Below are positions 1 to 13,400 of a stretch of 64,000 nt of DNA, one piece after another. Origin of the DNA: Ophiura sarsii (lineage: Eukaryota > Echinodermata > Ophiuroidea > Amphilepidida > Ophiuridae). The notes under the pieces were generated by a model. That model made no database searches. It saw only the letters and a program-made list of their open reading frames with translations, and was not told the origin of the DNA. Position 1 is the first letter of the stretch. Each line of letters begins with the position of its first letter. The DNA lies in contig CM069443.1 in the NCBI GenBank assembly GCA_035610835.1, positions 85,737,690 to 85,801,689 of the forward strand. Direction: 5' to 3'. A program made the position numbers and the translations under genes.

Positions 1-837
1 TAAAAAAATGAGTTTGATATGTATAGGTCACAATCATGTTTCAAGAAAGACCTACATCTCATTGTATACAGCCATTGAAGTTGTTGTTTTGTTGCAAAAA
101 GGCTAGTATCCATAATTAATTCAACAAAGCTCTTCAATTATAAATAATCAATTTATTTATTTGTAATTATTGAACAACAATTGTCACCATATCGCTGATA
201 TGGTTTATCTCTTGGTATAGATAATTTCATGACATGTCTTATGACTTTCATAATCAATACCCCAATTCTGGATCTGGTTCTGGATTGGTGAACGGAAAGC
301 ACAAGACAACTATCACTCAGCTCATCATCATCATCATCATCATGATAGTACATGGCTACAGAGCATAGAGTATAGTATATACTATACCGTTCCATGATGC
401 TACGGCCCCTGGCGACATAGGCTTATTTTACGCTAAGTTTAAATATTAGAACGACAGTGTGTTTACATGTAGTTTTCCCGATGAATAGTCGTCGAATTCA
501 GCAGCACGGCATCAGTCCCCCCAGTCAGTTCCACATTTTAAAAATAATTTGCAACCTTTAAATTGCCTATAATATGATGCTGACATTCACTTACCCTAAC
601 CAGACACTAAACACTTTTATCAAGAAGTGATTTTCAATACAAATTTTTAGTATTTAAAACTGTTTGTCGTGTTTTTCGATCGTAGTGAATTTTGTGGAGG
701 CGTTTCAACAAGAAAAGGTTGAATGAATGAATGGAGTGAACGTTCGATGTGTTTTTGTAACGTTGATTTGGTGATTCATATGTTTTTGACAAACAAAAAT
801 GTTCTTTAAAAAAGATAAACACAGCACTTTTAATAAA
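1..837. other. AT-rich DNA without recognisable gene
   Basis: No convincing coding region, splice pattern or mobile-element end is visible. The short open frames on the minus strand (around 153-395 and 634-822) have no recognisable motif, and one runs through a trinucleotide repeat. The stretch ends where the tandem array begins near 838. Confidence 0.6.
322..343. repeat. (TCA)n microsatellite
   Basis: About seven uninterrupted TCA/ATC triplets. On the minus strand one short frame reads this as a run of aspartates, which is a repeat artefact and not protein evidence. Confidence 0.9.
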
Positions 838-2034
838 TGGAGTGCAAATTTACATTTGGACCCCTATTGACCTTTTTTGACCTTTGACGCCAAACTTATA
901 ATTGACTTTTTTTCTTGGCTTATCAATGCGCACAATAAAAACGTAGTCCCGTCAAAATCGGAGCATGTCTTAAGATTTTCACCTGTATAGTTCAATGACC
1001 TCTAGTGACCCCGTGTGACATGTCACTTTTAGTGCAGGAGCAACCTATATGAACATGGTCAAAGGGAATCTTTTGAATAATTCTGACGATCATCAGTCAT
1101 TTCCCCTCGGACAAGTAGCATTTTGAGTGAATGGAGTGAACATTTACATTTTGACCCTTAGTGACCTTTTCTTGACCTTTGACCCAAAACTTATGATTGA
1201 CTTTTTTTCTTGGCTTATCAATGCGCACAAGAAAAAAGTAGTCCCGTTAAAATCGAAGCATGTCTTAAGATTTTCACCTGTATAGTTCAATGACCTCTAG
1301 TGACCTCGTGTGACATGTCACTTTTTGTGCAGAAGGACCCTATATGGACATGGATAAGAGGAATCTTTTGATTAATTCTGACAATCATAGGTCATTATCT
1401 CTTGGACAAGTAGTATTTTGAGTGCGAGGAGTAAAAATGTACATTTTGACCCCTAGTGACCTTTTATTGACCTTTGATCTTAACGGTATGATTGACTTTT
1501 GTTCTTGTCTTATCAATGCCCACAAAATAAAAGAAACCCGGTCAAAATCGAAGCATGCCTTATATTTTTCCCCTGTAAAGTTCAATGACCTCTAGTGACC
1601 TCGTTTGACATGTCACTTTTAGTGTGGAAGGACCCTATATGAACATTGATCAAAGGAATCTTTTGACCAATTCTGAGTTTCATCAGTCATTTTCCCTCGG
1701 ACAAGTAGGGTTTTGAGTGAATGGAGTAAAATTTACATTTTGACCCCTAGTGACCCCAAATGATTTTTAATTTTAAAAACCGTTCTTTTGTACATGCGTA
1801 CGGTCAAAAGGAATATGTGGACCAATTTTGACGATCATAGGTCATTTCACTAAATTGCAAATGCGTTTTTAGTAAAAATCACGTTTTGACCCCTAGTGAC
1901 CCCTGTGTGACCTTTGACCCCTTATGCTTTTCAACCTGAGTAGTGGTGCACATAAGGGTTCTTATGACCAAATATGGTCAAAATCGGCTCAACGGTTACG
2001 GAGCTATAGGTCCCATGACAGAAAAAGAAGAAGA

Positions 2035-2137
2035 AACAGGACGAATACAGTATATTAGTCGTTTCTCGACTAATATAAGAAGAAGAAGAAAGAAACAGGA
2101 CGAATACAGTATATTAGTCGTTTCTCGACTAATATAA
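2035..2137. repeat. Two copies of the hairpin minisatellite at a unit junction
   Basis: Two copies of a roughly 44-bp unit, each ending in ATATTAGTCG-TTTCT-CGACTAATAT, a perfect 10-bp stem with a 5-base loop. Copies are separated by a short GA-rich tract. Directly downstream is AACTAG and then the junction palindrome. Confidence 0.85.
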
Positions 2138-2150
2138 CTAGACATGACCT

Positions 2151-2165
2151 GTGATCGGAGATCAC
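2151..2165. repeat. Junction palindrome of the satellite unit
   Basis: GTGATC-GGA-GATCAC, a perfect 6-bp stem with a 3-base loop, followed by an ATATTAGTCG-like word. It recurs at nearly every unit junction. Variants with paired changes occur at 3601-3615 (loop TTA), 8617-8631 and 13310-13324 (GCGATC/GATCGC). Confidence 0.85.
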
Positions 2166-5100
2166 GAATATTAGTCGGGTGTGTTACATGTTAACCCCTT
2201 CGAGTGGTAAATGGAGTAAATAAATACAGTTGAACCCCTAGTGACCTTTTCTTGACCTCTGACCCAAAACTTGTAATTGACTTTTTTGCTTGGCTGATTA
2301 ATGCGCACAAGAAAAAGGTAGTCCCGTCAAAATCGGAGCATGTTTTAAGATTTTCACTTGTAAAGTTCAATGACCTCTAGTGACCCCGTGTGACATGTCA
2401 CTTTTAGTGGAGAAGGACCCTATATGAACATGGATGAGAGGAACCTTTTGACTAATTCTAACAATCATAGGTCATTTCCTCTCGGACAAGTAGCATTTTG
2501 AGTGAATGGAGTGAAAATTTACATTTTGACCCCTAGTGACCCCAAATATTTTTTGATTTTAAAAACCGAACTATTGTACATGCGTACGGTCAAAAGGAAT
2601 ATGTTGACCAATTCTGACGATCCTAGGTCATTTCACTAAATTGCAAATGCGTTTATAGTGAAAATCACGTTTTGACCCCTAGTGACCTTTTCTTGACCTC
2701 TGACCTAAAACTTGTAATTGACTTTTTTGCTTGGCCGATCGATGCGCACAAGAAAAAAGTAGTCTTGTTAAAATCGGAGCATGTCTTAAGATTTTCACCT
2801 GTATAGTTCAATGACCTCTAGTGACCTCGTGTAACATGTCACTTTTAGTGGAGAAGGACCCTATATGGACATGGATAAGAGGAATCTTTTGACCAATTCT
2901 GACAATGATAGGTCATTATCTCTTGGACAAGTAGTATTTTGAGTGCGAGGAGTAAAAATGTACATTTTGACCCCTAGTGACCTTTTATTGACCTTTGATC
3001 TTAACGGTATGATTGACTTTTGTTCTTGTCTTATCAATGCCCACAAAATAAAAGAAATCCGGTCAAAATCGAAGCATGTCTTATATTTTTCCCCTGTAAA
3101 GTTCAATGACCTCTAGTGACCTCGTTTGACATGTCACTTTTAGTGTGGAAGGACCCTATATGAACATTGATCAAAGGAATCTTTTGACCAATTCTGAGTA
3201 TCATCAGTCATTTTCCCTCGGACAAGTAGGGTTTTGAGTGTATGGAGTAAAATTTACATTTTGACCCCTAGTGACCCCAAATGATTTTTAATTTTAAAAA
3301 CCGTTCTTTTGTACATGCGTACGGTCAAAAGGAATATGTGGACCAATTTTGACGATCCTAGGTCATTTCACTAAATTGGAAATGCGTTTTAAGTGAAAAT
3401 CACGTTTTGACCCCTAGTGACCCCTGTGTGACCTTTGACCCCTTATGCTTTACAACCTGAGTAGTGGTGCACATAAGGGTTCTTATGACCAAATATGGTC
3501 AAAATCGGGTCAATGGTTACGGAGCTATAGGTCCCATGACAGAAGAAAGAAAGATTTCTTGTTTTTGTCGTACAAATACAAAAACATACTAGAGATAATT
3601 GTGATCTTAGATCACGGATATTAGTCGAGGGCTTTGACCTTTGACCTTGCTATATGTTGTCAAAGGGCAATAACCTTAAGTTGTACTATATTTGATAATT
3701 GTTTTTATAAATTTCAGCCCTGAAGTAGTTAAAAAAATACATTTTGAACCCTAATGACCTTTTTTTGACCTTTGACCCCAAACTTATAATTGACTTTTTT
3801 TCTTGGCTTATCAATGCGCACAAGAATAAAGTAGTCCGGTCAAAATCAGAGCATGTCTTCAGTTTTACACCTGTATAGTTCAATGACCCCTAGTGACCCC
3901 GTTTGATATGTCACTTTTAATGGAGAAGCACCCTATATGAACATGGATCCAAGGAATCTTTTGACAAGTTCTGACAATCATCGGCCATTTCGTCTCGGAC
4001 AAGTAGTATTTTGAGTGCGCGGAGTGAAAATGTACATCTTGACACCTAGGGACCTTTTCTTGACCTTTGACCTTAACGGTATGATTGACTTTTGTTCTTG
4101 TCTCATCAATGCCCACAAAATAAAAGAAACTCGGTCAAAATCGGAGCATGCCTTATATTTTCTCCCTGTAAAGTTCAATGACCCCTAGTGACCCCGTTTG
4201 ACATTTCACTTTTAGTGGAGAAGCACCCTATATGAACATGGATCCAAGGAATCTTTTGACCAATTCTGAGTATCATCAGTCATTTTCCCTCGGACAAGTA
4301 GGGTTTTGAGTAAATGGAGTAAAATTTACATTTTGACCCCTAGTAACCCCAAACATTTTTCGATTTAAAAAACCGAACTATTATATATGCGTACGGTCAA
4401 AAGGAATATGTTGGCCAATTCTCAAGATCCTAGGTCATTTCAATAAATTGCAAATGCGTTTTAAGTGAAAATCACGTTTTGACCCCTAGTTACCCTTGTG
4501 TGACCTTTGACCCCTTATGCTTTACAACCTGAGTAGTGGTGCACATAAGGGTACTTATGACCAAATATGGTTAAAATCGGCTCAATGGTTACGGAGCTAT
4601 AGGTCCCATGGCGGAAGAAGAAGAAAGAAGAAGAAGAAGAACTAGACATGACCTGTGATCGGAGATCACGAATATTAGTCGGGTGTGTTACATGTTAACC
4701 CCTTCGAGTGGTAAATGGAGTAAATAAATACAGTTGAACCCCTAGTGACCTTTTCTTGACCTCTGACCCAAAACTTGTAATTAACTTTTTTGCTTGGCTG
4801 ATCAATGCGCACAAGAAAAAGGTAGTCCCGTCAAAATCGGAGCATGTTTTAAGCTTTTCACTTGTAAAGTTCAATGACCTCTAGTGACCTCGTGTGACAT
4901 GTCACTTTTAGTGGAGAAGGACCCTATATGGACATGGATAAGAGAAATCTTTTGACTAATTCTGACAATCATAGGTCATTATCTCTTGGACAAGTAGTAT
5001 TTTGAGTGCGAGGAGTGAAAATGTACATTTTGACCCCTAGTGACCTTTTCTTGACCTTTGATCTTAACAATATGATTGACTTTTGTTCTTGTCTCATCAA

Positions 5101-5606
5101 TGCCCACAAAATAAAAGAAACCCGGTCAAAATCGGAGCATGCGTTATATATTCCCCCTGTAAAGTTCAATGACCCCTAGTGACCCTGTTTTACATGTCAC
5201 TTTTAGTGTGGAAGGACCCTATATGAACATTGATCCAAGGAATCTTTTGACAAATTCTGAGTATCATCAGTCATTTTCCCTCGGACAAGTAGGGTTTTGA
5301 GTGAATGGAGTAAAATTTACATTTTGACCCCTAGTGACCCCAAATGATTTTTAATTTTAAAAACCTTTCTTTTGTACATGCGTACGGTCAAAAGGAATAT
5401 GTGGACCAATTTTGACGATCCTAGGTCATTTCACTAAATTGCAAATGCGTTTTAAGGTGAAAATCACGTTTTGACCCCTAGTGACCCCTGTGTGACCTTT
5501 GACCCCTTATGCTTTTCAACCTGAGTAGTGGTGCACATAAGGGTTCTTATGACCAAATATGGTTAAAATCGGCTCAACGGTTACGGAGCTATAGGTCCCA
5601 TGACAG

Positions 5607-5738
5607 AAAAAGAAAGAAAGAAAGAAAGAAAGAAAGAAGAAGAAAGAAACAGGACAAATACAGTATATTAGTCGTTTCTCGACTAATATAAAGAAACAGG
5701 ACGAATACAGTATATTAGTCGTTTCTCGACTAATATAA
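5607..5738. repeat. (AAAG)n tract plus two hairpin minisatellite copies
   Basis: A run of AAAG/AGAA repeats leads into two copies of the same 44-bp hairpin unit seen at other junctions. It is the clearest example of the GA-rich tract expanding beside the hairpin. Confidence 0.8.
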
Positions 5739-8639
5739 CTAGACATGACCTGTGATCGGAGATCACGAATATTAGTCGGATGTGTTACATGTTAACCCCT
5801 TCGAGTGGTAAATGGAGTAAATAAATACAGTTGAACCCCTAGTGACCTTTTCTTGACCTCTGACCCAAAACTTGTTATTGACTTTTTTGCTTGGCTGATC
5901 AATGCGCACAAGAAAAAGGTAGTCCCGTCAAAATCGGAGCATGTTTTAAGATTTTCACTTGTAAAGTTCAATGACCTCTAGTGACCCCGTGTGACATGTC
6001 ACTTTTAGTGGAGAAGGACCCTATATGAACATGGATGAGAGGAACCTTTTGACTAATTCTGACAATCATAGGTCATTTCCTCTCGGACAAGTAGCATTTT
6101 GAGTGAATGGAGTGAAAATTTACATTTTGACCCCTAGTGACCCCAAATATTTTTTGATTTTAAAAACCGAACTATTGTACATGCGTACGGTCAAAAGGAA
6201 TATGTTGACCAATTCTGACGATCCTAGGTCATTTCACTAAATTGCAAATGCGTTTTTAGTGAAAATCACGTTTTGACCCCTAGTGACCTTTTCTTGACCT
6301 CTGACCTAAAACTTGTAATTGACTTTTTTGCTTGGCTGATCAATGCGCACAAGAAAAAAGTAGTCCCGTTAAAATCGGAGCATGTCTTAAGATTTTCACC
6401 TGTATAGTTCAATGACCTCTAGTGACCTCGTGTGACATGTCACTTTTAGTGGAGAAGGACCCTATATGGACATGGATAAGAGGAATCTTTTGACTAATTC
6501 TGACAATCATAGGTCATTATCTCTTGGACAAGTAGTATTTTGAGTGCGAGGAGTGAAAATGTACATTTTGACCCCTAGTGACCTTTTCTTGACCTTTGAT
6601 ATTAACAATATGATTGACTTTTGTTCTTGTCTCATCAATGCCCACAAAATAAAAGAAACCCGGTCAAAATCGGAGCATGCGTTATATTTTCCCACTGTAA
6701 AGTTCAATGACCCCTAGTGACCCCGTTTGATATGTCACTTTTAGTGTGGAAGGACCCTATATGAACATTGATCCAAGACATCTTTTGACCAATTCTGAGT
6801 ATCATCAGTCATTTTCCCTCGGACCAGTAGGGTTTTGAGTGAATGGAGTAAAATTTACATTTTGACCCCTAGTGACCCCAAATATTTTTTGATTTTAAAA
6901 ACCGTTCTTTTGTACATGCGTACGACCAAAAGGAATATGTTGACCAATTCTGACGATCATAGGTCATTTCACTAAATTGTAAATGCGTTTTAAGTGAAAA
7001 TCACGTTTTGACCCCTAGTGACCCCTATGTGACCTTTGACCCCTTATGCTTTTCAAACTGAGTAGTGGTGCACACAAGGGTTCTTATGACTAAATATGGT
7101 CAAAATCGGGTCAATGGTTACGGAGCTATAGGTCCCATGACAGAAGAAGAAAGAACTAGACATGACCTGTGATCGGAGATCACGAATATTAGTCGGGTGT
7201 GTTACATGTTAACCCCTTCGAGTGGTAAATGGAGTAAATAAATACAGTTGAACCCCTAATGACCTTTTCTTGACCTCTGACCCAAAACTTGTAATTGACT
7301 TTTTTGCTTGGCTGATCAATGCGCACAAGAAAAAGGTAGTCCCGTCAAAATCGGAGCATGTTTTAAGATTTTCACTTGTAAAGTTCAATGACCTCTAGTG
7401 ACCCCGTGTGACATGTCACTTTTAGTGGAGAAGGACCCTATATGAACATGGATGAGAGGAACCTTTTGACTAATTCTGACAATCATAGGTCATTTCCTCT
7501 CGGACAAGTAGCATTTTGAGTGAATGGAGTGAAAATTTACATTTTGACCCCTAGTGACCCCAAATATTTTTTGATTTTAAAAACCGAACTATTGTACATG
7601 CGTACGGTCAAAAGGAATATGTTGACCAATTCTGACGATCCTAGGTCATTTCACTAAATTGCAAATGCGTTTTTAGTGAAAATCACGTTTTGACCCCTAG
7701 TGACCTTTTTTTGACCTCTGACCCAAAACTTGTAATTGACTTTTTTGCTTGGCTGATTAATGCGCACAAGAAAAAAGTAGTTTTGTTAAAATCGGAGCAT
7801 GTCTTAAGATTTTCACCTGTATAGTTCAATGACCTCTAGTGACCTCGTGTAACATGTCACTTTTAGTGGAGAAGGACCCTATATGGACATGGATAAGAGG
7901 AATCTTTTGACCAATTCTGACAATCATAGGTCATTATCTCTTGGACAAGTAGTATTTTGAGTGCGAGGAGTAAAAATGTACATTTTGACCCCTAATGACC
8001 TTTTATTGACCTTTGATCTTAACGGTATGATTAACTTTTGTTCTTGTCTTATCAATGCCCACAAAATAAAAGAAACCCGGTCAAAATCGAAGCATGCTTT
8101 ATATTTTTCCCCTGTAAAGTTCAATGACCTCTAGTGACCTCGTTTGACATGTCACTTTTAGTGTGGAAGGACCCTATATGAACATTGATCAAAGGAATCA
8201 TTTGACCAATTCTGAGTATCATCAGTCATTTTCCCTCGGACAAGTAGGGTTTTGAGTGAATGGAGTAAAATTTACATTTTGACCCCTAGTGACCCCAAAT
8301 GATTTTTAATTTTAAAAACCTTTCTTTTGTACATGCGTACGGTCAAAAGGAATATGTGGACCAATTTTGACGATCCTAGGTCATTTCACTAAATTGGAAA
8401 TGCGTTTTAAGTGAAAATCACGTTTTGACCCTAGTGACCCCTGTGTGACCTTTGACCCCTTATGCTTTACAACCTGAGTAGTGGTGCACATAAGGGTTCT
8501 TATGACTAAATATGGTCAAAATCGGGTCAATGGTTACGGAGCTATAGGTCCCATGACAGAAGAAGAAAGATTTCTTGTTTTTGTCAACCAAATACAAAAC
8601 ATACTAGACATAAGCTGCGATCGGAGATCGCGGATATTA

Positions 8640-8702
8640 GTCTAGCGGATTTGGTAGTTAGAGATCGGGGATGTGCGTATTTGTTGGAACCAATCAGCGT
8701 TC
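8640..8702. other. Non-satellite segment interrupting the array
   Basis: After the GCGATC-type junction palindrome about 60 bases do not match the usual unit start. The array resumes in the middle of a block near 8703 with AAAACCGAACTATTG. Similar off-register junctions follow the variant palindromes at 3616 and 13325, so the GCGATC and TTA variants mark places where the array was rearranged. Confidence 0.5.
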
Positions 8703-10161
8703 AGTTTTGATTATAAAAACCGAACTATTGTATATGCGTACGGTCAACAGGAATATGTTGGCCAATTCTGACGATCCTAGGTAATTTCACTAAATTGCAA
8801 AGGCGTTTTAAGTGAAAATCACTTTTTGACCCCTAGTGACCTTTTCTTGACCTTTGACCCCAAACTTATGATTGACTTTTTTTCTTGGCTTATCAATGCG
8901 CGCAAGAAAAAAGTATTTTCGTCAAAATCGGAGCATGTCTTAAGATTTTCACCTGTATAGTTCAATGACCTCTAGTGACCCCGTGTGACATGTTACTTTT
9001 AGTGGAGAAGGACCCTATATGAACATGGATGAGAGAAATCTTTTGACTAATTCTGACAATCATAGGTCATTTCCTCTCGGACAAGTAGCATTTTGAGTGA
9101 ATGGAGAAAAAATTACATTTTGACCCCTAGTGACCCCAAATATTTTTTGATTTTAAAAACCGAACTATTGTACATGCGTACGGTCAAAAGGAATATGTTG
9201 ACCAATTCTGACGATCATAGGTCATTTCACTAAATTGCAAATGCGTTTTTAGTGAAAATCACGTTTTGACCCCTAGTGACCTTTTTTGACCTCTGACCCA
9301 AAACTTGTTATTGACTTTTTTTCTTGGCTGATCAATGCGCACAAGAAAAAAGTAATTCTGTCAAAATCGGAGTATGTCTTAAGATTTTCACCTGTATAGT
9401 TCAATGACCTCTAGTGACCTGGTGTGACATGTCACTTTTAGTGGAGAAGGACCCTATATGGACATGGATAAGAGGAATCTTTTGACTAATTCTGACAATC
9501 ATATGTCATTATCTCTCGGACAAGTAGTATTTTGAGTGCGAAGATTTAAAATGTACATTTTGACCCCTAGTGACCTTTTCTTGACCTTTGATCTTAACAA
9601 TATGATTGACGTTTGTTCTTGTCTCATCAATGCCCACAAAATAAAAGAAACCCGGTCAAAATTGGAGCATGTCTTATATTTTCCCTCTGTAAAGTTCAAT
9701 GACCTCTAGTGACCCCGTTTGACATGTCACTTTTAGTGTGGAAGGACCCTATATGAACATTGATCCAAGGAATCTTTTGACTAATTCTGAGTATCATCAG
9801 TCATTTTCCCTCGGACAAGTAGGGTTTTGAGTGAATGGAGTAAAATTTACATTTTGACCCCTAGTGACCCCAAATGATTTGTAATTTTAAAAACCGTTCT
9901 TTTGTACATGCGTACGGTCAAAAGGAATATGTGGACCAATTTTGACGATCCTAGGTCATTTCACTAAATTGCAAATGCGTTTTTAGTAAAAATCACGTTT
10001 TGACCCCTAGTGACCCCTGTGTGACCTTTGACCCATTATGCTTTACAACCTGAGTAGTGGTGCATACAAGGGTTCTTATGACCAAATATGGTCAAAATCG
10101 GGTCAATGGTTACGGAGCTATAGGTCCCATGACAGGAGAAGAAGAAGAAGACGAAGAAGAA

Positions 10162-10406
10162 GAAAGAAACAGGACGAATACAGTATATTAGTCGTTTCTC
10201 GACTAATATAAGAAAGAAACAGGACAAATACAGTATATTAGTCGTTTCTCGACTAATATAATACAGTATATTAGTCGTTTCTCGACTAATATAAGAAACA
10301 GGACGAATACAGTATATTAGGCGATTCTCGACTAATATAAGAAAGAAGAAGAAGAAGAAAGAAACAGGACAAATACAGTATATTAGTCGTTTCTCGACTA
10401 ATATAA
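10162..10406. repeat. Five-copy expansion of the hairpin minisatellite
   Basis: Five copies (one shortened at its 5' side, one with a G in place of T in the stem) of the unit ending ATATTAGTCG-TTTCT-CGACTAATAT, interrupted by a GA-rich tract before the last copy. Other junctions carry 0, 1 or 2 copies, so copy number varies inside this one array. Confidence 0.85.
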
Positions 10407-13400
10407 CTAGACATGACCTGTGATCGGAGATCACGAATATTAGTCGGGTGTGTTACATGTTAACCCCTTCGAGTGGTAAATGGAGTAAATAAATACAGTT
10501 GAACCCCTAGTGACCTTTTCTTGACCTCTGACCCAAAACTTGTAATTGACTTTTTTGCTTGGCTGATCAATGCGCACAAGAAAAAGGTAGTCCCGTCAAA
10601 ATCGGAGCATGTTTTAAGATTTTCACTTGTAAAGTTCAATGACCTCTAGTGACTCCGTGTGACATGTCACTTTTAGTGGAGAAGGACCCTATATGAACAT
10701 GGATGAGAGGAACCTTTTGACTAATTCTGACAATCATAGGTCATTTCCTCTCGGACAAGTAGCATTTTGAGTGAATGGAGTGAAAATTTACATTTTGACC
10801 CCTAGTGACCCCAAATATTTGTTGATTTTAAAAACCCAACTATTGTACATGCGTACGGTCAAAAGGAATATGTTGACCAATTCTGACGATCCTAGGTCAT
10901 TTCACTAAATTGCAAATGCGTTTTTAGTGAAAATCACGTTTTGACCCCTAGTGACCTTTTTTTGACCTCTGACCCAAAACTTGTAATGGACTTTTTTTGC
11001 TTGGCTGATCAATGCGCACAACAAAAAAGTAGTCCCGTCAAAATCGGAGCATGTCTTAAGATTTTCACCTGTATAGTTCAATGACCTCTAGTGACCTCGT
11101 GTAACATGTCACTTTTAGTGGAGAAGGACCCTATATGGACATGGATAAGAGGAATCTTTTGACCAATTCTAACAATCATAGGTCATTATCTCTCGGACAA
11201 GTAGTATTTTGAGTGCGAGGAGTGAAAATGTATATTTTGACCCCTAGTGACCTTTTCTTGACCTTTGATCTTAACAATATGATTGACTTTTGTTCTTGTC
11301 TCATCAATGCCCACAAAATAAAAGAAACCCTGTCAAAATCGGAGCATGCGTTATATTTTCCTCCTGTAAAGTTCAATGACCCCTAGTGACCCCGTTTGAT
11401 ATGTCACTTTTAGTGTGGAAGGACCCTATATGAACATTGATCCAAGGAATCTTTTGACCAATTCTGAGTATCATCAGTCATTTTCCCTTGGACAAGTAGG
11501 GTTTTGAGTGAATGGAGTAAAATTTACATAGTGACCCCTAGTGACCCCAAATGATTTTTAATTTTAAAAACCGTTCTTTTGTACATGCGTACGGTCAAAA
11601 GGAATATGTGGACCAATTTTGACGATCCTAGGTCATTTCACTAAATTGGAAATGCGTTTTAAGTGAAAATCACGTTTTGACCCCTAGTGACCCCTGTGTG
11701 ACCTTTGACCCCTTATGCTTTTCAACCTGAGTAGTGGTGCACACAAGGGTTCTTATGACCAAATATGGTCAAAATCGGGTCAATGGTTACGGAGCTATAG
11801 GTCCCATGACAGAAGAAGAAAGAAGACGAAGAAGAAACAGGACGAATACAGTATATTAGTCGTTTCTCGACTAATATAACTAGACATGACCTGTGATCGG
11901 AGATCACGAATATTAGTCGGGTGTGTTACATGTTAACCCCTTCGAGTGGTAAATGGAGTAAATAAATACATTTGAACCCCTAGTGACCTTTTCTTGACCT
12001 CTGACCCAAAACTTGTAATTGACTTTTTTGCTTGGCTGATCAATGCGCACAAGAAAAAGGTAGTCCCGTCAAAATCGGAGCATGTTTTAAGATTTTCACT
12101 TGTAAAGTTCAATGACCTCTAGTGACCCCGTGTGACATGTCACTTTTAGTGGAGAAGGACCCTATATGAACATGGATGAGAGGAACCTTTTGACTAATTC
12201 TGACAATCATAGGTCATTTCCTCTCGGACAAGTAGCATTTTGAGTGAATGGAGTGAAAATTTACATTTTGACCCCTAGTGACCCCAAATATTTTTTGATT
12301 TTAAAAACCGAACTATTGTACATGCGTACGGTCAAAAGGAATATGTTGACCAATTCTGACGATCCTAGGTCATTTCACTAAATTGCAAATGCGTTTTTAG
12401 TGAAAATCACGTTTTGACCCCTAGTGACCTTTTTTTGACCTCTGACCCAAAACTTATAATTGACTTTTTTGCTTGGCTGATCAATGTGCACAAGAAAAAA
12501 GTAGTCTTGTTAAAATCAGAGCATGTCTTAAGATTTTCACCTGTATAGTTTAATGACCTCTAGTGACCTCGTGTAACATGTCACTTTTAGTGGAGAAGGA
12601 CCCTATATGGACATGGATAAGAGAAATCTTTTGACCAATTCTGACAATCATAGGTCATTATCTCTTGGACAAGTAGTATTTTGAGTGCGAGGAGTAAAAA
12701 TGAACATTTTGACCCCTAGTGACCTTTTATTGACCTTTGATCTTAACGGTATGATTGACTTTTGTTCTTGTCTTATCAATGCCCACAAAATAAAAGAAAC
12801 CCGGTCAAAATCGAAGCATGTCTTATATTTTCCCCCTGTAAAGTTCAATGACCTCTAGTGACCTCGTTTGACATGTCACTTTTAGTGTGGAAGGACCCTA
12901 TATGAACATTGATCAAAGGAATCTTTTGACTAATTCTGAGTATCATCAGTCATTTTCCCTCGGACAAGTAGGGTTTTGAGTGAATGGAGTAAAATTTACA
13001 TTTTGACCCCTAGTGACCCCAAATGATTTTTAATTTTAAAAACCGTTCTTTTGTACATGCGTACGGTCAAAAGGAATATGTGGACCAATTTTGACGATCC
13101 TAGGTCATTTCACTAAATTGGAAATGCGTTTTAAGTGAAAATCACGTTTTGACCCCTAGTGACCCCTGTGTGACCTTTGACCCCTTATGCTTTACAACCT
13201 GAGTAGTGGTGCACATAAGGGTTCTTATGACCAAATATGGTTAAAATCGGGTCAATGGTTACGGAGCTATAGGTCCCATGACAGAAGAAGAAGAAACTAG
13301 ACATAAGCTGCGATCGGAGATCGCGGATATTAGTCTAGCGTATTACATTTTGCCCCGTGACCCCAAGTTCACGATCAGAGGAATCTTTTGACCTATTCTG

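Noticed and set aside
10036..10434. A 132-codon minus-strand frame with repeated phenylalanine and ILVEKRLIYCI blocks.
   Set aside because: It is the translation of the GA-rich tract and the five hairpin minisatellite copies.
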